A stretch of DNA of 64,000 nucleotides from Streptomyces aureus (GCF_000725495.1 NZ_JNZD01000004.1:806001-870000); one strand, 5' to 3'; shown: positions 25,899 through 34,815, numbered from the stretch's first letter. Translations and numbers: made by a program. Notes: generated by a model from the sequence alone, not told the origin.

Positions 25899-26866
25899 GC
25901 GTCCTCCCCTTCGGAGCGGGTCAGCCGCAGGTAGAGGGCGGAGAAGGCGCTGAGCAGGACGAGCAGCATGACGCTCAGGGCGCAGGCTCCGCCGAAGTCG
26001 TTGTAGAGGAAGGCGTACTTGTAGATCAGGTAGAGCACGGTGACGGTCCGGTCCTCGGGACCGCCGCCGGTGATCACGAACGGTTCGGTGAACACCTGCA
26101 TGGTGGCGATGATCTGAAGCAGCATCAGCATGAGGATGATGAAGCGCGTCTGAGGGATCGTCACATGGCGGATGCGCTGGAGCAGGCTCGCCCCGTCCAG
26201 CTCGGCGGCCTCGTACAGCTCGCCGGGGATGCTCTGGAGCGCGGCGAGGTAGATGAGGACGGTGCCGCCGAGGTTGGCCCAGGTGGCGACGATCACCAGC
26301 GACACGAGGGCGGTGTCGGCGCCGTTGGACCAGTTCGAGGTCGGCAGGTGCAGTGCGCGCAGCGCCTCGTTGGCGAGGCCGGCCCCGGGATCGTAGAACC
26401 ACTTCCACAGCAGGGCGCTGACCACCGGCGGGATCATCACCGGCAGATAGACCACGACCCGGAAGAACGCCTTGGCGTGCCGCAGTTCGTTCAGGACCAG
26501 CGCCGTCACGAACGGGACGGCGAAGCCGATGAGCAGGGCGAGGACGGTGAAGGTGAGGGTGTTGCGCCAGGCTGCGGTGAACTCGGGGTCGTGGAAGACC
26601 CGGGTGAAGTTGGCGGTGCCGACCCACTCGCCGCCACTGCCGGGCGTGTACTTCTGGAAGGCGATCACGACGGCGCGGATCGCCGGGTACCAGGAGAACA
26701 GGGCGAAACAGATCAGGCCGCCGGCCAGGAAGGCGTAGGCGCGGAACTGGTCGGCCAGGCGCCGGTGCGATGATCCCCCGGTCCGGCGCCCGGCCGACCG
26801 CGGCGCCTCCGGCGCGCCGACGGCGGCCGGAGGGAGCACTGCGGGGGGCTTCGATGCGGTCTTCAT
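25895..26866 (-). CDS. CUT1 sugar importer permease (MalF type)
   Basis: 323 residues. A 45-residue Pro/Ala/Arg-rich cytosolic N-terminus precedes six helices; EAA loop EAAELDGASLLQRIRHVTIPQ. Starts eight bases after the binding-protein stop. No ATPase gene is in the operon: Streptomyces CUT1 importers commonly share the MsiK ATPase encoded elsewhere. Confidence 0.92.
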   Translation of the reverse strand: MKTASKPPAVLPPAAVGAPEAPRSAGRRTGGSSHRRLADQFRAYAFLAGGLICFALFSWYPAIRAVVIAFQKYTPGSGGEWVGTANFTRVFHDPEFTAAWRNTLTFTVLALLIGFAVPFVTALVLNELRHAKAFFRVVVYLPVMIPPVVSALLWKWFYDPGAGLANEALRALHLPTSNWSNGADTALVSLVIVATWANLGGTVLIYLAALQSIPGELYEAAELDGASLLQRIRHVTIPQTRFIILMLMLLQIIATMQVFTEPFVITGGGPEDRTVTVLYLIYKYAFLYNDFGGACALSVMLLVLLSAFSALYLRLTRSEGEDA

Positions 26867-26874
26867 GAACGGTG

Positions 26875-28227
26875 TCAGCCTCGGGCCAGGATGGCGTCGA
26901 TCTTGCCGGAGGCGTCCTTGAGGAGCTGGTCGACGTCGGCGTCCTTCTTGGTCAGGACGGCGGACACGGCGGCGTCCAGGACGGAGTAGATCTGCTGGGC
27001 CTGCGGCGGCTCGATCTTCATCTGCAGGCTCTGGTTGCCGTCGAGGAAGGCCTGGTAGTTCTCCACGGGAACGTTGGCGTTGGCCTTCTTGACCTGCTGG
27101 TCCTTGGCGTCGGCCGCTCCGGTGAACAGGCGCGGCTCGGGCAGGCCGACGGGCGCGTTGTTCTGCTTGGCGCGGGCGTAGTCGCCGAGGAAGCCCTTTC
27201 CGGGGGTCAGGAACATGTGGTCGAGCCACTTGAGGCCGGCCTTGATCTGAGCCGGGGTGTCCTTCTTGTTGAACATGTAGCCGTCACCGCCGATGAGCGT
27301 CCCCTTGCCGCCGGGCATCGGGGCCAGGGCCAGGTCGTTGTAGTTCCCGCCCTTCTCCTTGACGAGGATCGGGATGTTGTCGGGCGCGGAGAGGTACATG
27401 CCGAGCTTGCCGGCGCCCATCATCTGCTGGACGTCGTTGATGACCAGCAGCTGCTTGCTGCCCATGGAGTTGTCGGCCCAGCGCATGTCCTTCAGGTTCT
27501 GCAGGACCGCCTTGCCCTCGGGGGTGTCGACCGTGGCCTTCTTGCCGTCCTCGGAGACGACGTTCCCGCCCTGGGAGTAGACCTCGGCGGTGAAGTGCCA
27601 GCCGCCCTGGTTCTGGGCGCTGTAGTCGGCGTAGCCGACGGTCCCCTTGCCGAGCGCGGCGATCTTCTTGGCGTCCGCGCGCAGCTCCTCCCAGGTGGCC
27701 GGCGGCTTGTCCGGGTCGAGGCCGGCCTTCTTGAACAGGGCCTTGTTGTAGATCAGGCCCATCGAGTAGCCGGTGCGCGGGACGCCGTAGATCTTGCCGT
27801 CCACGGTGTAGATGTCGCGCAGCTGCTGCTGGATCGTGCCGTAGCTCTTCAGGTCCTTGACGTACGGCGTGATGTCGGCGGCCTGGTTGACGTCGACGAC
27901 GTGCTTGACGTCGGTGAAGTACGTGTAGAACACGTCCTCCATCTGGCCTCCGGCGAGCTTGGCGTCGAAGGTCTTGGGGTCCTGGCACGGGAACGCGTCG
28001 TGGGTGACGACGTCGATGGCCGGGTTGGCCTTCTCGAAGGCCGCGACGTCGGCGTCGAAGAACGAGCGGTCGGTCTTCGCGCTCTTCGGCGGCTCGCAGT
28101 TGACGGTGATGCGGGTCTTTCCGTTGGCCGCATCGTCGTCGCCGCTCGAACCGCACGCGGCGGCGGTGAACGCGACGGAGGACGCCATGAGCATGACGAA
28201 GCTACGGCGGAACCCGGTACTTCTCAT
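26875..28227 (-). CDS. CUT1 sugar-binding lipoprotein
   Basis: 450 residues. Signal peptide with lipobox ending AAACGSSG; mature part is a type-1 sugar-binding protein (ITVNCEPPKSAKTDRSFFDA, AAFEKANPAIDVVTHDAFPC, and YGVPRTGYSMGLIYNKALFKKA). The start at 28227 places the basic N-region MRSTGFRRS before the hydrophobic core. The downstream permeases and GH13 enzyme suggest an alpha-glucoside such as maltose, trehalose or an oligosaccharide. Confidence 0.92.
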   Translation of the reverse strand: MRSTGFRRSFVMLMASSVAFTAAACGSSGDDDAANGKTRITVNCEPPKSAKTDRSFFDADVAAFEKANPAIDVVTHDAFPCQDPKTFDAKLAGGQMEDVFYTYFTDVKHVVDVNQAADITPYVKDLKSYGTIQQQLRDIYTVDGKIYGVPRTGYSMGLIYNKALFKKAGLDPDKPPATWEELRADAKKIAALGKGTVGYADYSAQNQGGWHFTAEVYSQGGNVVSEDGKKATVDTPEGKAVLQNLKDMRWADNSMGSKQLLVINDVQQMMGAGKLGMYLSAPDNIPILVKEKGGNYNDLALAPMPGGKGTLIGGDGYMFNKKDTPAQIKAGLKWLDHMFLTPGKGFLGDYARAKQNNAPVGLPEPRLFTGAADAKDQQVKKANANVPVENYQAFLDGNQSLQMKIEPPQAQQIYSVLDAAVSAVLTKKDADVDQLLKDASGKIDAILARG

Positions 28228-28677
28228 TGGTGGACCCCTTCGGGCTGGAGCGAGGAAGGCCCACGGCGGGCTTGCCGCCGTGTTCTGGCGCCGCACACTC
28301 AAGCACCGTCGACATCGGTCCGCAAGATGTCGCGCAGAATCTGTAATTATTTGACAGCGGATGGGGGTGTCCGTGGCAGGGGGTTGCGTAGCGGAGTCAT
28401 GGGTCCCGGTTCCGTGGGCGGGACGGGGGGTGGGGGCGCGGTCAGGGCTGCGCGGCCTCGCGCTTCGCCCTGCGCTCAGTCGTGCGCTCAGTCGTGCGCT
28501 CAGTCGTGCGCTCAGTCGTGCGCTCAGTCCTGCGCTCAGTCCTGCGCCTAGCCGCGCGGCTGAGGTCCTTGGGCCAGCCCTGGGGGTTGGCGCTGGGGGT
28601 TGGCGCTGGGGCTCGGTTCTGTGGCTCAGCCCTGTGGGTCGGCTATGGGGCTCGGTTCTGGGGCCTGGTTCTGGGGC
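28228..28677. other. intergenic region with tandem repeats
   Basis: No gene. It holds the 12-bp tandem repeat at 28471-28551 and, at about 28590-28680, a looser repetition of GGCTCGGTTCTG(T/G)GG-like units. An AT-rich patch at about 28340-28360 is the likely promoter area of the sugar-binding protein gene. Confidence 0.5.
28471..28551. repeat. 12-bp tandem repeat, six copies plus a partial
   Basis: Six consecutive copies of TGCGCTCAGTC(G/C) with a seventh partial (TGCGCCTAG). Four copies are identical and the last ones differ by one base. It lies between the LacI gene and the operon it probably controls. A stable-length repeat of this type is prone to slippage. Confidence 0.85.
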
Positions 28678-29676
28678 TCAGCTGCGGGGGGCCTGCGCGG
28701 TCGAGCCGCGCACCACCAGTTCCGGCTCGAACAGAAGCTCCTCGGGGGTCACGCTGCCGCCCCCGATCTGCGCGTTCAGCAGTTCCACCGCGGCGCGTCC
28801 CATGGCCTCGATCGGCTGGCGGACGGTGGTCAGCGGGGGCTCGGTGCAGTTCATGAACGCCGAGTCGTCGTAGCCGACCACGGAGATGTCGCCGGGGACG
28901 CTGAGCCCCTTGCGGCGCGCGGCCCGTACGGCGCCGAGCGCGAGCGGGTCGCTGGCGCAGATGATGCCGGTGACACCCCGGTCCAGCAGCCGCGCGGCCG
29001 CGGCCTGGCCGCCCTCCAGCGAGAACATCGCCCGCGCCACGTGCTCGTCCGGGAGGTCGGGCGCGAGGGCGCGGGCGGCCGCGAGCTTGCGGCCGGACGG
29101 CATGTGGTCGCCGGGGCCCAGGACCAGGCCGATCCGCTCGTGGCCGAGCGAGGCCAGATGACGCCATGCCTGCTCGACGGCCACGGCGTCGTCGCAGGAC
29201 ACGCACGGGAAACCGAGGTGCTCGATGGCGGCGTTGACCAGCACCACCGGGATGTTGCGGTCCGCCAGTTCGCGGTAGTGGTCGTGCGGGGCGTCGGCCT
29301 GCGCGTACAGGCCGCCGGCGAACACCACCCCGGAGACCTGCTGCTGGAGCAGCAGGTCCACGTAGTCCGCCTCGGAGACCCCGCCCTTGGTCTGGGTGCA
29401 CAGCACCGGGGTGAGGCCGAGCTGGGCGAGCGCCCCGCCGATCACCTCGGCGAAGGCGGGGAAGATCGGGTTCTGCAGCTCGGGCAGGACGAGGCCGACG
29501 AGCCGCGCGCGTTCACCGCGCAGCTGGGTGGGCCGTTCGTAGCCGAGGACGTCCAGGGCGGAGAGGACCGCCTGCCGGGTGGAGTCCGAGACACCGGGCT
29601 TGCCGTTGAGCACCCGGCTGACCGTGGCCTCGCTGACCCCGACCTTCTTCGCCACCTGAGCAAGTCGTCGCGTCAT
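28678..29676 (-). CDS. LacI family regulator of the alpha-glucoside operon
   Basis: 332 residues. Helix-turn-helix RLAQVAKKVGVSEATVSRVL at about 4-23 with the hinge helix following, then a periplasmic-binding-like effector domain (VGLVLPELQNPIFPAFAEVI, GVVFAGGLYA, VSCDDAVAVEQ). It is encoded upstream of the importer operon on the same strand and is likely its repressor, as for MalR/AglR-type regulators. A GCGCAAG/CTTGCGT inverted repeat just upstream may be its own operator. Confidence 0.9.
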   Translation of the reverse strand: MTRRLAQVAKKVGVSEATVSRVLNGKPGVSDSTRQAVLSALDVLGYERPTQLRGERARLVGLVLPELQNPIFPAFAEVIGGALAQLGLTPVLCTQTKGGVSEADYVDLLLQQQVSGVVFAGGLYAQADAPHDHYRELADRNIPVVLVNAAIEHLGFPCVSCDDAVAVEQAWRHLASLGHERIGLVLGPGDHMPSGRKLAAARALAPDLPDEHVARAMFSLEGGQAAAARLLDRGVTGIICASDPLALGAVRAARRKGLSVPGDISVVGYDDSAFMNCTEPPLTTVRQPIEAMGRAAVELLNAQIGGGSVTPEELLFEPELVVRGSTAQAPRS

Positions 29677-29689
29677 GCGCGCAAGAATA

Positions 29690-29715
29690 GCGCAAGAATT
29701 GCAAACTGCTTGCGT
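29690..29715. promoter_or_regulatory. putative LacI operator upstream of the regulator gene
   Basis: GCGCAAG at 29690-29696 and CTTGCGT at 29709-29715 are inverted half-sites 12 bases apart; a further GCGCAAG lies at 29678-29684 and TTGCAAAC is in between. CTTGCA/TTGCAAG-type half-sites are known for Streptomyces MalR-like regulators. The sites touch the start of the gene, so autoregulation is likely. Confidence 0.5.
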
Positions 29716-29896
29716 AAGGGGTCGGCTCGTTCGTGTTCACAGGAAGCGTGGGTGGGGGGCGGGTCGTCGTGGTGGCGGCTACTGCTCTTGGCCGCTGTCG
29801 GCTTGCCTGTGTTGTGGCTTCTTGGGCGGCTGCGCTTGGTTTCGTAGGTGCGGTGGTTCCTTCGGGTGCGGGCCATAGTCTGCAACAAGGGGTTCC

Positions 29897-30586
29897 TCAG
29901 GGCGCCGCCCACAGGCCGCGGACATGGCCGAGGTGGCGGGTCATCACCGCGCGCACGGCGCGTTCGTCCCGCTCCAGGAGCGCGTCGAGGAGCTCGAGGT
30001 GCTCCCGCGCCGATTCCTCCAGACGGCCCGCCCGGACCAGCGCATCGAGCCCGTACAGGCGCGAGCGCTTGCGCAGGTCGCCCACGACCTCGACCAGGTG
30101 GGAGTTGCCCGCCAGCGCCAGCAGACCCAGGTGGAAGCGGATGTCCGCCTCCACATAGGCGATCAGGTCGCCGGCCGCCGCCGCGGTCACGATCTCCCGG
30201 GCCGCCGGGCGCAGCGCCTCCAGCGACACGGGGTCCGCCGTCGCCGCCAGACCCACGACCGTGGGAACCTCGATGAGCGAGCGGATGTGGGTGTATTCGT
30301 CGAGCTGCTTCTCCGAGACGGCCGTCACCCGGAAACCCTTGTTCGGGACCGTGTCGACCAGTCCCTCCTTGGCCAGGTCGAGCATCGCCTCGCGGACCGG
30401 CGTCGCCGAGACGCCGAACCGGGCCGCTAGCGTCGGCGCCGAGTAGACCTCGCCGGGCCGCAGCTCTCCCGCGATCAGCGCGGCGCGCAGCGCGTCGGCC
30501 ACGCGCTCGCGGTAGCTGCTCCGCCTGCCGCCCAGCGTGGGCAGGTCGGGAGCGGCTGAGGGTGCGCTGCTGCGCTGGGCGGCCAT
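29897..30586 (-). CDS. GntR/FCD regulator of the hydroxyproline genes
   Basis: 229 residues. Winged helix of the GntR type (about 25-90: YRERVADALRAALIAGELRP, APTLAARFGVSATPVREAML) and an FCD effector domain with the metal-ligand pattern D...H...H...H seen as EADIRFHLGLLALAGN and later VMTRHLGHVRGLW. GAGGAG precedes the ATG at 30586. It lies at the end of the hydroxyproline gene series on the same strand and is its likely repressor; ATGTCAC sites occur upstream of it and two other units of the set. Confidence 0.88.
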   Translation of the reverse strand: MAAQRSSAPSAAPDLPTLGGRRSSYRERVADALRAALIAGELRPGEVYSAPTLAARFGVSATPVREAMLDLAKEGLVDTVPNKGFRVTAVSEKQLDEYTHIRSLIEVPTVVGLAATADPVSLEALRPAAREIVTAAAAGDLIAYVEADIRFHLGLLALAGNSHLVEVVGDLRKRSRLYGLDALVRAGRLEESAREHLELLDALLERDERAVRAVMTRHLGHVRGLWAAP

Positions 30587-30653
30587 CGGGGTCTCCTCGT
30601 ACGGGCCTCGGTGCCGCTCAGGGGCCTCGTTCTCCTGCCCTGCGGCACTGTGC

Positions 30654-30663
30654 CATGTCACGT
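30654..30663. promoter_or_regulatory. putative GntR operator 1 (ATGTCAC)
   Basis: CATGTCACGT lies about 70 bases upstream of the GntR gene. The core ATGTCAC recurs at 32999 and 35972 before other genes of the same pathway. Confidence 0.4.
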
Positions 30664-30705
30664 CTTATCGGGGTTCCCAGTATCCACGGACCGGCGCGGG
30701 GCCGC

Positions 30706-31752
30706 TCACAGGACGAACCCCGCCGGGAACGGGTCCGTCGGGTCGAGCAGGTACTGGGCGGTTCCCGTGATCCATGCGCGTCCCGTGAAGCTGGGCAGCA
30801 CCGCCGGGAGCCCGGCGACCTCTGTGGTGCCGAGCAGTCGTCCCGTGAACCGTGTGCCGATGAACGACTCGTTCACGAACTCGGTGTCCAGCGGGAGTTC
30901 ACCGCGGGCGTGCAGCTGGGCCATGCGCGCGCTGGTGCCCGTGCCGCAGGGCGAGCGGTCGAACCAGCCGGGGTGGATCGCCATCGCGTGCCGCGAGTAG
31001 CGGGCCGTCGCTCCGGGCGCGTACAGGTGGACGTGGTGGCAGCCCTGGATGGACGGGTCCTCGGGGTGCACGGGGCCGCCGTCGGCGTTGACCGCGTCCA
31101 TGAGCGCGAGCCCGGCCGCCAGGATCTCGTCCTTGCGGGAGCGGTCGAAGGGCAGGCCGAACTGCTCCAGCGGCAGGATCGCGTAGAAGTTCCCGCCGTA
31201 GGCCAGGTCGTAGGTCACGGTACGGCCGTCGGCGAGTGTCGCCTTGCGGTCGAGGGCGACGGCGAACGAGGGCACGTTCTTGAGCGTGACCTCCTTGGCC
31301 GCGCCGTCCTCCACGGCGACCTCGGCCACGACGAGGCCGGCCGGGGTGTCGAGCCGGATCGTGGTGACGGGTTCGACGACCTCGACCATGCCGGTCTCCA
31401 CCAGCACGGTCGCCACGCCGATCGTGCCGTGTCCGCACATCGGGAGATAGCCCGAGACCTCGATGTAGATCACGCCGTAGTCGCAGTCGGGCCGGGTGGG
31501 CGGCTGGAGGATCGCCCCGCTCATTGCCGCGTGGCCGCGCGGCTCGTTCATGAGGAGTTGCTTGATGTCGTCGCGGTGCTCGCGGAAGTAGAGCCGCCGC
31601 TCGTTCATGGTCGCGCCGGGGATGGTGCCGATGCCGCCGGTGATCACCCGGGTCGGCATGCCCTCGGTGGTCCGGTGGGTGGGTCGGGGCCGTGCCGGTG
31701 CATCAGCCCGTCGCCGTCGGACAGAGATGTGAGCGTTAGTGGCGACGGGCAT
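30706..31752 (-). CDS. proline racemase family, probable 4-hydroxyproline 2-epimerase
   Basis: 348 residues from the ATG at 31752, or 317 from 31659. Both catalytic cysteines are present, in MCGHGT and SPCGTGT, which distinguishes racemases/epimerases from the Thr-containing dehydratases. It would convert trans-4-hydroxy-L-proline to cis-4-hydroxy-D-proline, the first step of the pathway completed by neighbouring genes. The family usually starts with a strand then DSHTEGMPTRVITGG; here the residues before TEGMPTRV are an Arg/Pro-rich stretch (PARPRPTHRT), so the N-terminus looks altered, perhaps by a frameshift. Confidence 0.85.
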   Translation of the reverse strand: MPVATNAHISVRRRRADAPARPRPTHRTTEGMPTRVITGGIGTIPGATMNERRLYFREHRDDIKQLLMNEPRGHAAMSGAILQPPTRPDCDYGVIYIEVSGYLPMCGHGTIGVATVLVETGMVEVVEPVTTIRLDTPAGLVVAEVAVEDGAAKEVTLKNVPSFAVALDRKATLADGRTVTYDLAYGGNFYAILPLEQFGLPFDRSRKDEILAAGLALMDAVNADGGPVHPEDPSIQGCHHVHLYAPGATARYSRHAMAIHPGWFDRSPCGTGTSARMAQLHARGELPLDTEFVNESFIGTRFTGRLLGTTEVAGLPAVLPSFTGRAWITGTAQYLLDPTDPFPAGFVL

Positions 31753-32066
31753 CGATGTACCGGCACGTCCCCTCCCGCCGTATGCCGACTGCGGGTGCGT
31801 GGTGGCTTGCGCGAGATCCAGCCCTGGCCCCGCAATGTCCCACCCCCGGCCCAGCAACGTTCCACTCCCGACCCGGGAACCCTCCACCCCCGGCCCAGCA
31901 ACGTTCCACTCCCGGCCCGGGAACCTTCCAGCCCCGGCCGGGGAAATCTCAGCCCCTCCGGCGTTTGAGGAGCGGGGGTCCGGGGGCGGAGCCCCAGGTA
32001 CGGGTCGGGTAGGGGCGGAGGGGGCGAAAGAAGGCTTGGTGGGCTGAGGGGAGGGGCGGTGGCCGC
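31753..32066. repeat. intergenic repeats: 44-bp tandem unit and a GC-rich hairpin-like element
   Basis: A 44-base unit (ACCCCCGGCCCAGCAACGTT at its start) occurs at 31842-31885 and 31886-31929, with worn partial copies before and after. It is followed at about 31952-31996 by CCCCTCCGGCGTTTGAGGAG and GGGGTCCGGGGGCGGAGCCCC, which I recall as a very common intergenic repeat in Streptomyces genomes. No gene here. Confidence 0.75.
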
Positions 32067-32969
32067 TCAGGCAAGTCCCGCGGCGACCGCACGTTCCGTG
32101 GCCAGGCGCACCGCCGCCTCCTGCTCGGGCAGCAACGGAACGCGCGGCGGACGCACCGGGCCCCCGTGGCGGCCGACGACGTCCATGGACAGCTTGATGG
32201 CCTGGACGAACTCGACCCGCGAGTCCCAGCGCAGCAACGGGTGCAACTGCCGATACAGCTTGCCCGCCGTGTCGAGGTCGCCCGCGACGGCGGCGCGGTA
32301 CAGCTCGACGCTCGCCCGGGGCAACGCGTTCGGATACCCGGCCACCCAGCCTTTGGCGCCCGCGACGGCCAGTTCGAGCAGGACGTCGTCAGCCCCGATC
32401 AACAGGTCCAAATCTGGAGCGAGTTCGGCGATCCGGTAGGCCCGGCGTACGTCCCCGGAGAACTCCTTGACGGCCTGGATGAAGCCGCCCGCGTGCAGTC
32501 GCGCGAGGAGTTCGGGCACCAGGTCGACCTTGGTGTCGATGGGGTTGTTGTACGCGACGACCGGGACGCCGACCTGGGAGACCTCCTCGTAGTGCGCGAG
32601 GACGGAACGCTCGTCGGCACGGTAGGCGTTGGGCGGCAGCAGCATCACGGCCCCGCAGCCCGCGTCCCTGGCCTGCTCGGCCCAGCGGCGTGCCTCGGCC
32701 GAGCCGTAGGCGGCGACGCCCGGCATCACCCGGGACCCGCCGATCGCGGCGACGGCGGTCTCGACGACCGAGGCACGCTCCTCGGGGGTGAGTACCTGGT
32801 ACTCGCCGAGGGAACCGTTGGGCACGACCCCGTCGCAGCCGTTCTCGACGAGCCAGGTGCAGTGTTCGGCGTAGCGGCCGTGGTCGATCGAGAGGTCGTC
32901 GTTCAGCGGGAGGGCGGTGGCCACGAGGACTCCGTGCCAGGGACGGTGACTGTCGGGGGTGACCGTCAT
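32067..32969 (-). CDS. DHDPS family, probable pyrroline-4-hydroxy-2-carboxylate deaminase
   Basis: 300 residues, a (beta/alpha)8 class I aldolase-like enzyme. The DHDPS signature NGSLGEYQVLTPEE and the Schiff-base lysine in IQAVKEFSGD are present. In the bacterial D-hydroxyproline route this family deaminates pyrroline-4-hydroxy-2-carboxylate to alpha-ketoglutaric semialdehyde, and the neighbours support that role over lysine biosynthesis. AAGGAAC precedes the ATG. Confidence 0.88.
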   Translation of the reverse strand: MTVTPDSHRPWHGVLVATALPLNDDLSIDHGRYAEHCTWLVENGCDGVVPNGSLGEYQVLTPEERASVVETAVAAIGGSRVMPGVAAYGSAEARRWAEQARDAGCGAVMLLPPNAYRADERSVLAHYEEVSQVGVPVVAYNNPIDTKVDLVPELLARLHAGGFIQAVKEFSGDVRRAYRIAELAPDLDLLIGADDVLLELAVAGAKGWVAGYPNALPRASVELYRAAVAGDLDTAGKLYRQLHPLLRWDSRVEFVQAIKLSMDVVGRHGGPVRPPRVPLLPEQEAAVRLATERAVAAGLA

Positions 32970-32998
32970 GAGGTGTTCCTTCCAAGTGGTCGTGGGGT

Positions 32999-33005
32999 GT
33001 GACAT
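32999..33005. promoter_or_regulatory. putative GntR operator 2 (ATGTCAC)
   Basis: GTGACAT on the plus strand (ATGTCAC on the minus strand), 30 bases upstream of the deaminase start, within the 78-base gap between it and the dehydrogenase gene. Confidence 0.35.
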
Positions 33006-33047
33006 TGCACTGTGTGAAGGTGTGGGCTTGCGGGCCGGCGGGCTGGG

Positions 33048-34523
33048 TCATGGGTGCGTCGGCTTGGGCGGCTGGGTGTCGCGGCCGGGGGCGTGGTCGT
33101 TGCCGTCGTCATGGCTCTCGTCGTCGTCCGCACCCGCTCGGGCGAGTTCGCCTAGTGGCACCGGGCGGGCCGGCATCCTTCGTGCGGGCGTCTGTTCGCA
33201 GCCGGTCAGGCCGGCGACGGCGGGCTCGCAGATCCGGCCCTGGCACCATCCCATTCCGGCTCGGGTGAGCAGTTTGACCGTCCGCAGGTCGCCTGCGCCG
33301 AGGTCGGTGACGGCCTCGCGGACGCGGCCGGCCGTGACCTCCTCGCAGCGGCACACGACGGTGTCGTCGGTGACCTGGTCGGCCCAGTGAAGGGGCGGTC
33401 GGTACACCGTGTCGAGCGCTGCCGCGAAACGGCGCGTTCGCGTCCGGACTCGTGCGGCCGGGCTGGGGTCGGGTGCGGTGCCGTGCAGTCGGGCGGCCGC
33501 CGACCGGCCCGCGATATGGCCCTCGGCCAGGGCCAGTTCGGCGCCACCGATGCCCGTGGTCTCACCCGCGGCCCAGACGCCGGGTACGTCGGTGCGCTGT
33601 TCGTCGTCCACGGAGACGTTCACCCCGTCGACGCGGCAGCCGAGCGCCTCGGCGAGGTCGGTGTGCGGGATCATCCCGTGCCCGACGGCGAACGCCTCGC
33701 ACGGGATGCTGCGCGCGGTGCCGGGCCGTACCCGCCCGTCGGGGCCGAGTGCGGCGACGGTGACGGCTTCGAGGTGCCCCTCCCCCTGTGCCTCGACGAC
33801 GGTGTGCCGTGGAAGGAACGGGATGCGGTGGCGCAGCAGTTGGAACGCGTACAAGGCTCCCTCGACGGCCTTGCCCGGGGCGGACGCCAGCGCCACCGCC
33901 GCGCGCGACAGCCTTCGGGGGTCGAGGGATTCCACGAGCGCCGCCACTTCGACCCCGGCGGCCGACAGTCCGGTGGCGACGGGCAGCAGCAGCGGCCCGC
34001 TCCCCGCGACGACGGCCCTGCGGCCGGGCACGACGAGACCGCCCTTGAGCATGGCCTGGGCCCCGCCCGCGGTCACCACCCCGGGCAGGGTCCAGCCCGG
34101 GAAGGGCAGCACCTTCTCGTATCCCCCGGTGGCCAGGAGCACGGCGTCGGCGCGCACGGCGACGGAGCGCTCCTGAAGCGGGCCGATGAGCGCGTGGACG
34201 GTGAATCCCGGTCCGGCACCTGGTGCCTGACCCGTCCGCTCGACCGTCCAGACGTGGTGGTCCGGCAGGTGCTCGACCGTGCCCGCCTCCAGGTGTGCCG
34301 CGAGCCCCTGTTCCAGGCGGCTCCACGTGCTCCACCGATGGTGCAGGGCCGAGGGGCGCCTGGCGCCGAGGCCGCTCGCGGGGCGGCGGTAGAACTGTCC
34401 GCCCGCCTCCGGGGCCGCGTCGATCAGCGTCACTTGGACACCGCGCGCCGCCGCGGCCAGACAGGCGGCGAGACCGGCCGGCCCCGCGCCGATCACCGCG
34501 AGCCGGTGGGGTCCGTCAGTCAT
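33048..34523 (-). CDS. D-hydroxyproline dehydrogenase, large FAD/NAD(P)-binding subunit
   Basis: 491 residues. FAD-binding GAGPAGLAA at 11-19, a second nucleotide fold GSGPLLLPVATGL, and a C-terminal BFD-like [2Fe-2S] domain with VCRCEEVT and GWCQGRICEP cysteines. This matches the alpha subunit of heteromeric D-hydroxyproline/proline dehydrogenases (LhpB/E/F, HcnABC-like). The C-terminal 35 residues are an acidic and Pro-rich tail. It overlaps the ferredoxin-subunit gene by eight bases. Confidence 0.88.
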   Translation of the reverse strand: MTDGPHRLAVIGAGPAGLAACLAAAARGVQVTLIDAAPEAGGQFYRRPASGLGARRPSALHHRWSTWSRLEQGLAAHLEAGTVEHLPDHHVWTVERTGQAPGAGPGFTVHALIGPLQERSVAVRADAVLLATGGYEKVLPFPGWTLPGVVTAGGAQAMLKGGLVVPGRRAVVAGSGPLLLPVATGLSAAGVEVAALVESLDPRRLSRAAVALASAPGKAVEGALYAFQLLRHRIPFLPRHTVVEAQGEGHLEAVTVAALGPDGRVRPGTARSIPCEAFAVGHGMIPHTDLAEALGCRVDGVNVSVDDEQRTDVPGVWAAGETTGIGGAELALAEGHIAGRSAAARLHGTAPDPSPAARVRTRTRRFAAALDTVYRPPLHWADQVTDDTVVCRCEEVTAGRVREAVTDLGAGDLRTVKLLTRAGMGWCQGRICEPAVAGLTGCEQTPARRMPARPVPLGELARAGADDDESHDDGNDHAPGRDTQPPKPTHP

Positions 34524-34815
34524 CGTGACCGGTGCCCTCCTGCGTGCGGATCGCGTCGCCGGGGGCGAGCCTGACCAGGCAGGCCCGCTGGTTCGGGCGG
34601 TCGTTGACCGTGACGAGGCAGTCGAAGCAGACGCCGATGCCGCAGAAGACCCCGCGGGGGCGCCCGGTCCCGCGGGTGGTGCGCCACGAGGTCACGCCCT
34701 CGGCCCACAGCGCGGCGGCGACGGTCCGGCCGGGCAGCACATCGATCGTCCGGCCGTCGAGGGTGACGGTGAAGGCGGGGCCGGGTTCGGCCCGTACGAG
34801 GTCCAGGGGGTTCAC
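34516..34815 (-). CDS. D-hydroxyproline dehydrogenase, small [2Fe-2S] subunit
   Basis: 99 residues, a single Fer2-type domain with FCGIGVCFDCLVTVND and a fourth Cys in QRAC, i.e. C-x4-C-x2-C-x11/12-C. It passes electrons between the two flavin subunits. GAGGAGG precedes the GTG at 34815, which overlaps the stop of the oxidase subunit gene (GTGA). Confidence 0.9.
   Translation of the reverse strand: MNPLDLVRAEPGPAFTVTLDGRTIDVLPGRTVAAALWAEGVTSWRTTRGTGRPRGVFCGIGVCFDCLVTVNDRPNQRACLVRLAPGDAIRTQEGTGHDD

Noticed and set aside
23457..25934. 825-residue plus-strand frame across the glucosidase operon
   Set aside because: Antisense shadow rich in Val/Gly/Asp, no motifs.
28471..28551. CRISPR array
   Set aside because: Direct 12-bp repeats without spacers.
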